A stretch of DNA of 50,285 nucleotides from CALCTE01 sp045585835 (GTDB lineage: Bacteria; Bacillota; Clostridia; Oscillospirales; CAG-272). This document shows positions 25,847 to 32,900 of this stretch, in pieces. The stretch's first letter is position 1. The number at the start of each line of letters is the position of its first letter. Made by a program: the position numbers and the translations under genes. The notes beneath the pieces are model-generated. The model did no database searches. It saw nothing but the letters and a program-made list of their open reading frames with translations, and had not been told where the DNA came from. The stretch is taken from NCBI GenBank assembly GCA_045585835.1, contig JAZMZG010000032.1, positions 1-50,285 of the forward strand, in the 5' to 3' direction.

Positions 25847-26258
25847 TTCTTATTTCTCCCTTATTCGTTTTTGTTCTCTGTGATTACGGATATTACCATA
25901 TTTTACCAATTAAATCAAGAGTTTTCGTGCGCCTTTTTCACAGTTTTTATCGACAAAAGTTTTGCAAAGAGAGAAAAAACGGCATAATTCGGAGCAAAAA
26001 TACGCTTAATTTGGGAAATGAGAGGGAGTTTTGGCGTAAATTTGTCTGTAATATTTTTAGCCCAAAAAGCAAAAATGCGCCATTTTTCATCTTCAAATCG
26101 ACGTATTTTAATATTCGCGAAATTTACAAGCTCTTTTTTGAACGGATACTTTCCGTTCGGAAAGGGGCATTTTTTATGCAGAAAAACATCAAAAAGAAAA
26201 GTAATACTGCTAAATGTAAAGACGATGTCATTTGTAATGGTGCGGTGGGGGTGGTATT
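25847..26258. other. Intergenic region upstream of spo0A, with a 0A-like box
   Basis: About 410 bases with no convincing gene between divergent spo0A and the Mor-like regulator; two overlapping open frames (25927-26268, 26018-26272) have poor start context and unlikely composition. On the minus strand TTTGTCGAT (25957-25949) is one base off the TTTGTCGAA Spo0A-binding consensus, ~100 bases ahead of the spo0A start, which could serve autoregulation. A small hairpin GAACGGA/TCCGTTC lies near 26140. Confidence 0.4.
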
Positions 26259-26555
26259 ATGTCGATAAATGAAAAATTATCGGAAAAGAGGGACGTGATT
26301 TTTTTGGGTGACGATTTCAGCGGTTTAAACGAGGTCTACCGTGAAATTGCGGACGAAATCGGCATTGAAAATACAATACGGATATTCAACCTGTTTCACG
26401 GCACTCAAATATCGTTTCCGAACAGACTTTTTTCGCGGGAACACGTACATAAAGCCATAGTCGAGGAGTATGACGGAAAGAATGCGCTTGCTCTTGCACA
26501 AAAATACAACTATTCCGAACGCTCAATATGGCGAATCTTAAAAGAAGGAAAATAA
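26259..26555 (+). CDS. Mor-family-like transcription regulator
   Basis: A 98-residue protein. EVYREIADEIGIENTIRIFNLFHGTQISFPNRLFSREHVHKAIVEEYDGKNALALAQKYNYSERSIWRILKEG matches the Mor/C transcription activator family (phage Mu middle-operon activator and chromosomal relatives in Firmicutes): an N-terminal helical dimerisation part and a C-terminal helix-turn-helix. Chromosomal targets are unknown. ATG 26259 follows a purine-rich GGTGGGGGTGG. It sits just ahead of a lipoprotein/membrane-protein pair, 77 bases away; no phage genes surround it. Confidence 0.78.
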   Translation: MSINEKLSEKRDVIFLGDDFSGLNEVYREIADEIGIENTIRIFNLFHGTQISFPNRLFSREHVHKAIVEEYDGKNALALAQKYNYSERSIWRILKEGK

Positions 26556-26632
26556 AAAGGAGGAAATATTATGTAAAAATATCTACTTCGTTTCAAGAGT
26601 TAGAACAAATTAAAATTCAAAGGAGAATGAAA

Positions 26633-27388
26633 ATGAAAAAATTTTTAGTTTTATTGGTGGTATTGTTAACAGTCGTATCTTTGGCTGCTTGCGGCGGTGG
26701 AAAAAATGAGATTCCTAACGTTTTCGGAATAGATTACAACGATGCAATATCTGTATTGGAAGCTGAAGGTTATGAGGTTAAAGCTATTGCGACAAGCGTA
26801 GGAAGTATCGCCGAAAAGTTGCTATATCCTTTAGAAAAAGTAGACGAAGGCATCGTTATCAAGATTGACGATTATGTTTTAGACAATAATGGGAATTTAA
26901 CAAATAATTATGACATTTTATACGGTGATAAAGCAAAAATGGATTCTGTAGATAAAAGCATAGTTATCTATTACGCAAAGGAAGATTATTTAATTGAAAA
27001 GGAAAATAGTGAGACGACACCTATTGGTGACGGCTCCACCGATATTGAGGAGCCTGACAACACGGAAAAAGTGCCCGAAAACGATAGTTCTGCTGAAACA
27101 GGAAATGACGATATTGATATAATTGACGGCTTGGACGCAGAATTTAAAGCCGCGATGGATGACTACGAAAAATTTATGGATGAGTATGTTGCTTTTATGA
27201 ATAAGTACAAGAAAAATCCGAGCGATTTAGGTCTTCTCATCGATTATGCAAATTTCATGAGCAAATATGCAGATTTTGTAGAAGATTTTAAAAAGTGGGA
27301 AGATAAAGAAATGAATGCCGCCGAAACCGCGTATTATATTGAGGTTCAATCGAGAGTAAGCAAAAAGCTGCTTGAAGTTGCATATTAA
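26633..27388 (+). CDS. Lipoprotein with an N-terminal PASTA-like segment
   Basis: A 251-residue lipoprotein. MKKFLVLLVVLLTVVSLAAC gives a clear lipobox (Cys20). Residues ~25-50 (EIPNVFGIDYNDAISVLEAEGYEVKAI) read like the first half of a PASTA domain (P-N-V-x-G-x-x-x-x-x-A), a fold that binds muropeptides. An acidic low-complexity linker (TDIEEPDNTEKVPENDSS) leads to a helical, Tyr/Lys/Asp-rich C-terminal region (DDYEKFMDEYVAFMNKYKKNPSDLG...YANFMSKYADFVEDFKKW) with coiled-coil character. ATG 26633 is 7 bases from AGGAG; an ATG at 26627 is too close. Function unknown; paired with the next membrane protein. Confidence 0.78.
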   Translation: MKKFLVLLVVLLTVVSLAACGGGKNEIPNVFGIDYNDAISVLEAEGYEVKAIATSVGSIAEKLLYPLEKVDEGIVIKIDDYVLDNNGNLTNNYDILYGDKAKMDSVDKSIVIYYAKEDYLIEKENSETTPIGDGSTDIEEPDNTEKVPENDSSAETGNDDIDIIDGLDAEFKAAMDDYEKFMDEYVAFMNKYKKNPSDLGLLIDYANFMSKYADFVEDFKKWEDKEMNAAETAYYIEVQSRVSKKLLEVAY

Positions 27389-27399
27389 GGAGAAGAATT

Positions 27400-27810
27400 A
27401 TGAGGAGTAAAACGTTATTGGTATCAAATATTTTGGCAACGCTGTATTCTGTGTATTTGGTTTGGATGTTCGGAGGGGCAATAATCGAAGCGGGCGGAGC
27501 AGATTTTATTGACGCTGTCGGAGCATATTTTGAGTTGGCATTTGATCTTCTTGGCATGAGCTCTCCCGCAGTGACGCTCCTATATGTGATTTTGGTATTG
27601 CTTTGCATACATATTTCGACATTTGTAATCGGATGTCTTATAGGTTGGATCGCTTATGCAGGCAAAAAAAGCGGTGGTGCAAAATTTGCGGCCGTACTCT
27701 ATCTTCTCGGCACGATTTGTTTTCCCATATATTTGTTCTGCGCTCTTCCTATTACGATCATAGGTTTTATCGGCGGAAGCAAACAAAAGAAGATCAATAA
27801 TAATCACTAA
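27400..27810 (+). CDS. Small multi-pass membrane protein
   Basis: A 136-residue protein with three to four hydrophobic spans: LVSNILATLYSVYLVWMFGGAIIE, SPAVTLLYVILVLLCIHISTFVIGCLIGWIAYAG, FAAVLYLLGTICFPIYLFCALPITIIGFIGG. I do not recognise a family. AAGGAG precedes the ATG; the gene follows the PASTA-like lipoprotein by 11 bases and is surely in the same operon. Confidence 0.72.
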   Translation: MRSKTLLVSNILATLYSVYLVWMFGGAIIEAGGADFIDAVGAYFELAFDLLGMSSPAVTLLYVILVLLCIHISTFVIGCLIGWIAYAGKKSGGAKFAAVLYLLGTICFPIYLFCALPITIIGFIGGSKQKKINNNH

Positions 27811-27854
27811 TAAGATATGATAAATTAACGCATACAATCAACGGCGATGATATG

Positions 27855-27917
27855 CCAAGCCTGCGGCTTGGATAAAAAAAGAAGTAACTTTTGGTAGACA
27901 AAAGTTACTTCTTTTTT
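27855..27917. repeat. Paired hairpins: CCAAGCC stem and strong bidirectional terminator
   Basis: First a 7-bp hairpin CCAAGCC-TGC-GGCTTGG (27855-27871) preceded by a GATGATATG linker, then a perfect 19-bp stem (27875-27893 with 27899-27917, loop GTAGA) with A/T runs on both flanks. The second ends the lipoprotein/membrane protein operon and faces DUF4279 from the other side. Its TTTTGGTAGACAAAAGT core recurs at 28612-28632. Confidence 0.85.
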
Positions 27918-27975
27918 GCGAAAGAGCGACTAAAAGTAGTATAAGCAGGGGTAAGAAAGACCAAAAGTAGTGTAA

Positions 27976-28383
27976 TTACTCTTGTTCCATCACATACAAA
28001 TCAATGTCAATTTCTGTTCTTGTTGCGTGGCAAAAATCAATAACTTTTAGTGATGGCGCAAGACACGGACTTGCATTGGATGTGTGCACAGTAGGCACAA
28101 CCTCTAATGTATAATCAACATCGAATTCGTTTTTGATTTCATTAAGGGTATCAATTTTATCCAAGAGAGGAGCAATGGTTGTATGCATTTGATTTTCTGT
28201 CAGCACATCATATTGCTCACACCGCCCAATTTCCCACGATGCAAAATCATACAATGTCCCGTTGTGGCGTTTATCTCCAATTCTCCAGTATTTCTCAGGA
28301 ACCAGACCCAATCGTTCCGTAATAAGATCCGGATCAAAATTACCGGTAATTCTGAAATATGTATAGCAACTGTTTTCGGACAT
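27976..28383 (-). CDS. DUF4279-family protein
   Basis: A 135-residue soluble protein: MSENSCYTYFRITGNFDPDLITERLGLVPEKYWRIGDKRHNGTLYDFASWEIG is the DUF4279 pattern (strand, helix 'IT..LGL.P', G.....G....S.W). Start chosen at ATG 28383 with GAAGGTG upstream; a longer frame begins at 28467 inside a repeat. Function is not established; DUF4279 is sometimes found among predicted immunity proteins of toxin loci, but no toxin is visible here. It is a single gene boxed in by hairpin repeats on both sides, which suggests it may have been inserted. Confidence 0.78.
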   Translation of the reverse strand: MSENSCYTYFRITGNFDPDLITERLGLVPEKYWRIGDKRHNGTLYDFASWEIGRCEQYDVLTENQMHTTIAPLLDKIDTLNEIKNEFDVDYTLEVVPTVHTSNASPCLAPSLKVIDFCHATRTEIDIDLYVMEQE

Positions 28384-28425
28384 AAACACACCTTCTTTCA
28401 AAGATATTATATCATAAAAATTGCA

Positions 28426-28606
28426 TTTTTCAATGATGTATCGCTGATGCGATATGATATATGGCAAGCCGTATGATATACTTGCTACGCAAGCATGATA
28501 TAATATCCGTTCCCTTCATACGCGAAGCGTATATCATCTGCGCAGCAGATATCATACCCACACGGTATATCATCCGTGACCGCAGGGAACGGATATCATT
28601 GAAAAA
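28426..28606. repeat. 181-bp nested palindromic element with six internal hairpins
   Basis: Outer arms TTTTTCAATGAT (28426-28437) and ATCATTGAAAAA (28595-28606) pair perfectly; an inner pair ATATCCGTTCCCT (28503-28515) / AGGGAACGGATAT (28584-28596) encloses the right half. Inside are short hairpins of different sequence: TCGC/GCGA 28441, TATGGC/GCCGTA 28460, CTTGC/GCAAG 28481, ATACGC/GCGTAT 28518, ATCTGC/GCAGAT 28536, ATACC/GGTAT 28554. They are separated by TGATAT on the left half and ATATCA on the right half, so linkers can also pair. It looks like a miniature mobile element or a structured RNA; no open frame fits. Confidence 0.8.
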
Positions 28607-28641
28607 AGTCACCTTTGGCAGTAGACAAAAGTGACTTTTTT
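28602..28641. terminator. Hairpin after the nested palindrome
   Basis: 11-bp stem AAAAAAGTCAC / GTGACTTTTTT; its loop CTTTGGCAGTAGACAAAA is related to that of the hairpin at 27875-27917. Confidence 0.75.
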
Positions 28642-28643
28642 CG

Positions 28644-28657
28644 TGGTGGAGGCGAGG
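28644..28657. repeat. Direct repeat of the tmRNA 3' end
   Basis: TGGTGGAGGCGAGG is identical to 28797-28810, the (complement of the) 3' terminus of tmRNA including CCA. It lies ~140 bases beyond the tmRNA terminator and may be an old attachment-site copy. Confidence 0.6.
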
Positions 28658-28750
28658 AAAGTCGCTCTCGCCTGCGGGCTCGGTCAGGGTCGGCTCTGAC
28701 AGTCCACCGGCCTGTCATTCACTCCCGACCCGCTTTATTCCCTTCCGAAT

Positions 28751-28797
28751 AAAAAAGACTGACAACCCAACCTTACGGTCGAGATGTCAATCTTTTT
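28751..28797 (-). terminator. Terminator of tmRNA
   Basis: 13-bp stem AAAAAGATTGACA / TGTCAGTCTTTTT (one G-T pair, minus strand) begins right after the tmRNA CCA end and is followed by a T-run. Confidence 0.85.
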
Positions 28798-29144
28798 GGT
28801 GGAGGCGAGGGGAATCGAACCCCTGTCCGAAAATCGATCCATACAACTTTCTCCGAGCGCAGATATGTTTTAATTTCCGAGCGCACACGTCACATATCGG
28901 GCAAATGCGCTTGTAGCTTCATAAATTCATGACCTTCCGCAAAGCTTTGGAAAATACACGTTCACTGCAAGATGACGCCGAGTCCGCAGCCGCAGTCCTC
29001 TGCGGGTCGACGGCTACCTATAATTAGGCAGCGTAAGCTAAATTATTGTTAGCGTTTATTTTTAAAAATTGCGTTGTTTTAAGCGTTTCGCACCGCTGCT
29101 CGCTTATCGTACTTCATGATCCCCGTCGAAACCTTTACGCCCCC
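28797..29144 (-). ncRNA. ssrA: Transfer-messenger RNA (tmRNA)
   Basis: A 348-nt RNA that rescues stalled ribosomes together with SmpB. The 5' end GGGGGCGTAAAGGTTTCGACGG and the 3' end GGTTCGATTCCCCTCGCCTCCACCA form the alanine-type acceptor stem, with the G3-U70 pair that alanyl-tRNA synthetase reads; CCA is encoded (28799-28797). The tag reading frame ends ANNNLAYAA (29053-29027), stop TAA 29026-29024, with TAG in frame soon after. I could not fix the resume codon: the same frame stays open back through QFLKIN. GC-rich pseudoknot arms (CCGCAGAGG...) follow the tag. It lies 27 bases from smpB, same strand. Confidence 0.97.
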
Positions 29145-29151
29145 TTATAGT

Positions 29152-29170
29152 AAAGGAGCAACGCTCCTTT
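29152..29170 (-). terminator. Terminator of smpB
   Basis: Hairpin AAAGGAGC-AAC-GCTCCTTT abuts the smpB stop and occupies nearly all of the smpB-ssrA gap; on the minus strand a TACTAT motif follows right before the tmRNA 5' end. Confidence 0.7.
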
Positions 29171-29629
29171 TTATCTGTTTTTCATCGCTCTGTCGATGTT
29201 GCGCTTTGCGTCTCTTTTTGCGATATCCTCTCGTTTATCGTAGAGCTTCTTACCCTTGCAAAGTCCAACCGACATTTTTATTTTCGAATTTTTAAAATAA
29301 AGCGATATCGGTATAAGGCTGTAGCCTTGCTTCGATACGAGAGAGAAGAGCTTGATTATCTCTTTTTTGTGCATCAAAAGCTTGCGCTTTCGAAGAGGGT
29401 CTTTGTTATAGATATTCCCCTTTTCGTAAGGACTTATGTGCATTCCGATAACAAAAAGCTCGCCTTCGTCGATACTGCAATAGCTGTCTTTTATGTTTAC
29501 TGCTCCTTGTCGTAAGCTTTTGACCTCAGTGCCGACGAGCTCAATGCCCGCTTCGTATGTTTCTTCAACAAAATAGTCGTGAAAAGCCTTGCGGTTAAGG
29601 CTTATCGTACGTTCGTCCTTTTTTTCCAT
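29171..29629 (-). CDS. smpB: SsrA-binding protein SmpB
   Basis: A 152-residue RNA-binding protein that carries tmRNA to stalled ribosomes. LNRKAFHDYFVEETYEAGIELVGTEVKSLRQGAVNIKDSYCSIDEGELFVIGMHISPYEKGN is the conserved beta-barrel; the basic tail LCKGKKLYDKREDIAKRDAKRNIDRAMK folds into the decoding centre. AAGGAGGAGCC lies before the ATG. Located directly upstream of ssrA on the same strand, the standard Gram-positive pairing. Confidence 0.98.
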   Translation of the reverse strand: MEKKDERTISLNRKAFHDYFVEETYEAGIELVGTEVKSLRQGAVNIKDSYCSIDEGELFVIGMHISPYEKGNIYNKDPLRKRKLLMHKKEIIKLFSLVSKQGYSLIPISLYFKNSKIKMSVGLCKGKKLYDKREDIAKRDAKRNIDRAMKNR

Positions 29630-29781
29630 AAGGCTCCTCCTTACTTTTCTTGCGAGCTATAATTATACACCCGAGAGTGAGATTTGTCAACCGTAATATG
29701 TCGAAGCGGCGGGCATGAGGAAAAGAGCGTGCCACAAAGGCGTTTATCACCTTATTTTTTATGAAAAGATTTAAAAAAAAC

Positions 29782-29810
29782 TTGCAATTGGGGGTAAGGA
29801 GTTGTATAAT
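29782..29810 (+). promoter_or_regulatory. Promoter of the giant adhesin gene
   Basis: TTGCAA (29782-29787), 17-base spacer, TATAAT (29805-29810). The leader is ~105 bases and contains small inverted repeats (GGATA/TATCC, AAGGC/GCCTT) but no riboswitch core that I recognise. Confidence 0.78.
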
Positions 29811-29919
29811 GAGAATGGATATTTATCCGAAAAACTAATGCGACAAGGCGTGTTGCTTAAAGCAAAAGCCTTATTACATAGTGTGATTTTCAAATTCGTC
29901 ATATAAAGGAGGCCATGGT

Positions 29920-32900
29920 ATGACAAACAAAAGAAATTTCAAAAGCAGGGTATTAAGTGCATTTCTTGCTTTCGTGCTTCTGTTTACGATGATTCCCCTC
30001 ACGACAGTATCTGTATCTGCGGCAACGCTCGGTAGGCAGGCAGATCTTCCCACATGGAACAAATGGGAGGAATATTTCAACTTAGACGGTAACACCTTAT
30101 CTACCGAGAATGCCGGTGGCGTATGGATGGATAAATCCGTATTTACGAATGCGGATCTGCTTGATGAAATGGGAATATCGCAAGATGATCCCGATAGTTT
30201 CCTCGTGGCTTTGTCCACTATGGCTGCAAATATGAGCGTTACGGGTATGTCTCACGTACCTACAGATTCAATGCTTGTGCTCGATGTCAGCGGAAGTATG
30301 AATGACGGCGATAACGACGTTGCCGAGGAATTGGTGCAGGCGGCAAACGAGAGCATAAAGGCTCTTTTGCAGACCAATAAGTATAACCGTGTCGGCGTTG
30401 TGCTTTACTCGGGTTCTTCAAACAGCAGCAACAACTATACTCAAGGCGCGGTAGTTCTTCTTCCTCTCGGAAGATATACGACCGGCTCGGACGGACAGTA
30501 TTTGAACTATACTTACGAAGAGGAGGGCGGTTGGTTCAATTCTTCGACAACAGAGACCATCAGCCTTGACAGCGACCTTCGTATCGAAGGAACGAACACA
30601 AGACCTACTCCGGTCTCCAAAGAGGTTGTCGGTGCCACCTATATGCAAAGAGGTATCATCACGGCGATGGAGCAGTTCCTTGCGGAAGGCAATTCCACCG
30701 TTGTGAACGGGCAAAACATAAAACCTGTTTTGGTACTTATGTCAGATGGTGCTCCCAGTTTGGGAAGCACTAACTTCACCGATCCGGGATACAATCAGAA
30801 TAACGGTTATAATTTGGGTTCCGGCTCTGGAACAAGTGCGGCACTTGGATTTGTCAGCCAATTGAGTGCGGCTTATGCAAAGGCTAAGATAGAAGAAAAA
30901 TACGGCACCGATGCTTTATTCTATACTTTGGGACTTGGTCTTGGCACCAATGATGATATTGCTATCGGCGTTATGGATCCGACAAATTCAGATGCGAATA
31001 CGGCGCTTGATGATTTTTGGAACGATATTCAAACGAATTGGCGAGGTCAAGTTACTTTCGCGGGTTATAACCACGTTGAAGTGGGCGAAACGGTCTCATT
31101 GGGAAATAACAGAACCGTTACAAAGATAGCTACTCCTTTAGATCAGAACTATGTAGACCAGTATTTTGCGGCAAGCACCACGAATATGGTGCAGGTATTT
31201 GAGAGCATCGTGAATGCTATCCAACTTCAATCCGCGTATTATCCGACACTTATTTCCCAAGATGAAGACCTTTCGGGTTACGTTTCCTTTGTAGACAAGA
31301 TCGGTCAATATATGGACGTGACCGATATCAAGGGAATTATTATCCACGATCAACTATTTTCAGGCGCGGATCTCGCTTCAAACTTTGTAGCAAACGGCGG
31401 CAACTTGGGAACTTGGGATAATCCCAGCGAGCTTGGCAGAGAAATGCTTGCGGCAGTAAGAACGCGTCTTGGAATTGAGAGTGATGACGTAGCGGCTACC
31501 TTGATAAGTCTTGCTTACGAAAACGGTCAGCTCAGCTTTACGGATGCAAATAATTTCTCAAACTACATCGGTTGGTATGCCAATGCGGAAGGCGAGTACC
31601 TCGGCTTCTATAACGAAGGTACTACTGTTTTACCCGAAGCTACAGGTAATGCGGCGACCGACCCCGTGTTTACGGTACGCTCTTACGGCTACCTTGGCGA
31701 AGTTGACGAAAGCCATGGCGTAAGTAAATCGGATATGATGTACGCTATCGTACAGGTGCGCGAGAATATTGCTACGGGTGAAGAACTTGTAACCTTTGCC
31801 GTTCCCGCAGCGCTCATACCCACACTCACCTATAACGTTTCTCTTGACGAAGACGGCGAGCTCGAAGAGCTTACCGTAAGCGGCGCGCAAAACCCCATAC
31901 GCCTTGTATACGAGGTGGCTTTGGGCGAAGAGATAAATCCCTTCAATTTAAAAGAGATCGTTTCGGCGGAATATCTTGCCGATCCCCATAACGTAAACGC
32001 TGACGGCTCGATTAATTTCTATACTAACCAATGGGATCACGATAACAAGACTGAATACGGTACGGTAAACACGTACGGCTACTTCAATCCTTCAAGACAG
32101 AACGATAAATACTACTACTTGGAAAACGCCCCCGTTTATACGGATACAAACGGCACACTTTACAAAGGCGATGCAAAGCCCTCCGATGACGGTACGTTCT
32201 ATCGTTCATATAAGGTATACGAAAAAGGTGCGGGCCTTCAAACCAAGACTGTATACAGAGAGCTTTCCGATGCGGCAAAGGCAACTGCGCAAAGAGCGGA
32301 CGATAACACTTGGTATATTCCCAAGGGTAACGTTCACGTAAACCTCGACGGATATACGGTGCACAAGGGTTCGGAAGGAAACAAGACCGAAACTCTCACT
32401 GAAGTAAGCGTGCCTTTTGTCGATACTCAGAATCACAGCGTGGATGATCTCGGATACGAGTTCTACGTTGGAGCTGTTCTCGGAAACAACGGTAAAATGT
32501 CCGTAGCGGTCGAGACGGGTATTAAGATAAGCAAATCTATGGCGGACGGCGTTGCAGATCCCGGCACTGCGTTTGAGTTTACTCTTACAAATACTACGGA
32601 CGTACAAGATAACAGTACCTATCCCGCATGGCTTGTTACGGCAAACGGCACGGAAAGCACGACCGAAGTTGAGTTTACAAACGGTACGGCAACTGTAGAG
32701 CTTAAATCGGGTGACACTCTCTATATCGGCGGTATGACCGCAGGTGAGAGCTTCAGCATTGCAGAAAAAGACACTTCCAAATATATAGCAACTGCGACGG
32801 GACTTTCCAATGGAACGGTTACCGTAATTCAGAATTCTATCGTACCTGTTTCCTTCGTAAACAGCGAAAGAAGAACGGGCAACTTAACCATTGCAAAGGA

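Noticed and set aside
25927..26272. Two overlapping plus-strand frames of 113 and 84 codons before the Mor-like gene
   Set aside because: Poor start context, odd composition rich in Phe/Lys/Asn, and the region better fits regulatory DNA of spo0A and the Mor-like gene.
26259..26555. Prophage remnant signalled by the Mor-like gene
   Set aside because: Mor-like regulators are common on Firmicute chromosomes and no capsid, tail, terminase or integrase gene lies nearby.
27976..28383. Toxin-immunity pair involving DUF4279
   Set aside because: No toxin or secretion-linked gene adjoins it; only repeats and the tmRNA region do.
28426..28606. Possible CRISPR array
   Set aside because: Repeats are not identical direct repeats, spacing is uneven and each unit is its own hairpin; no cas genes are in the window.
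29811..29919. Possible c-di-GMP riboswitch ahead of the adhesin
   Set aside because: Surface adhesins of Clostridia are often under such control, but the leader lacks the conserved cores of class I or II that I can recall; only small inverted repeats are seen.
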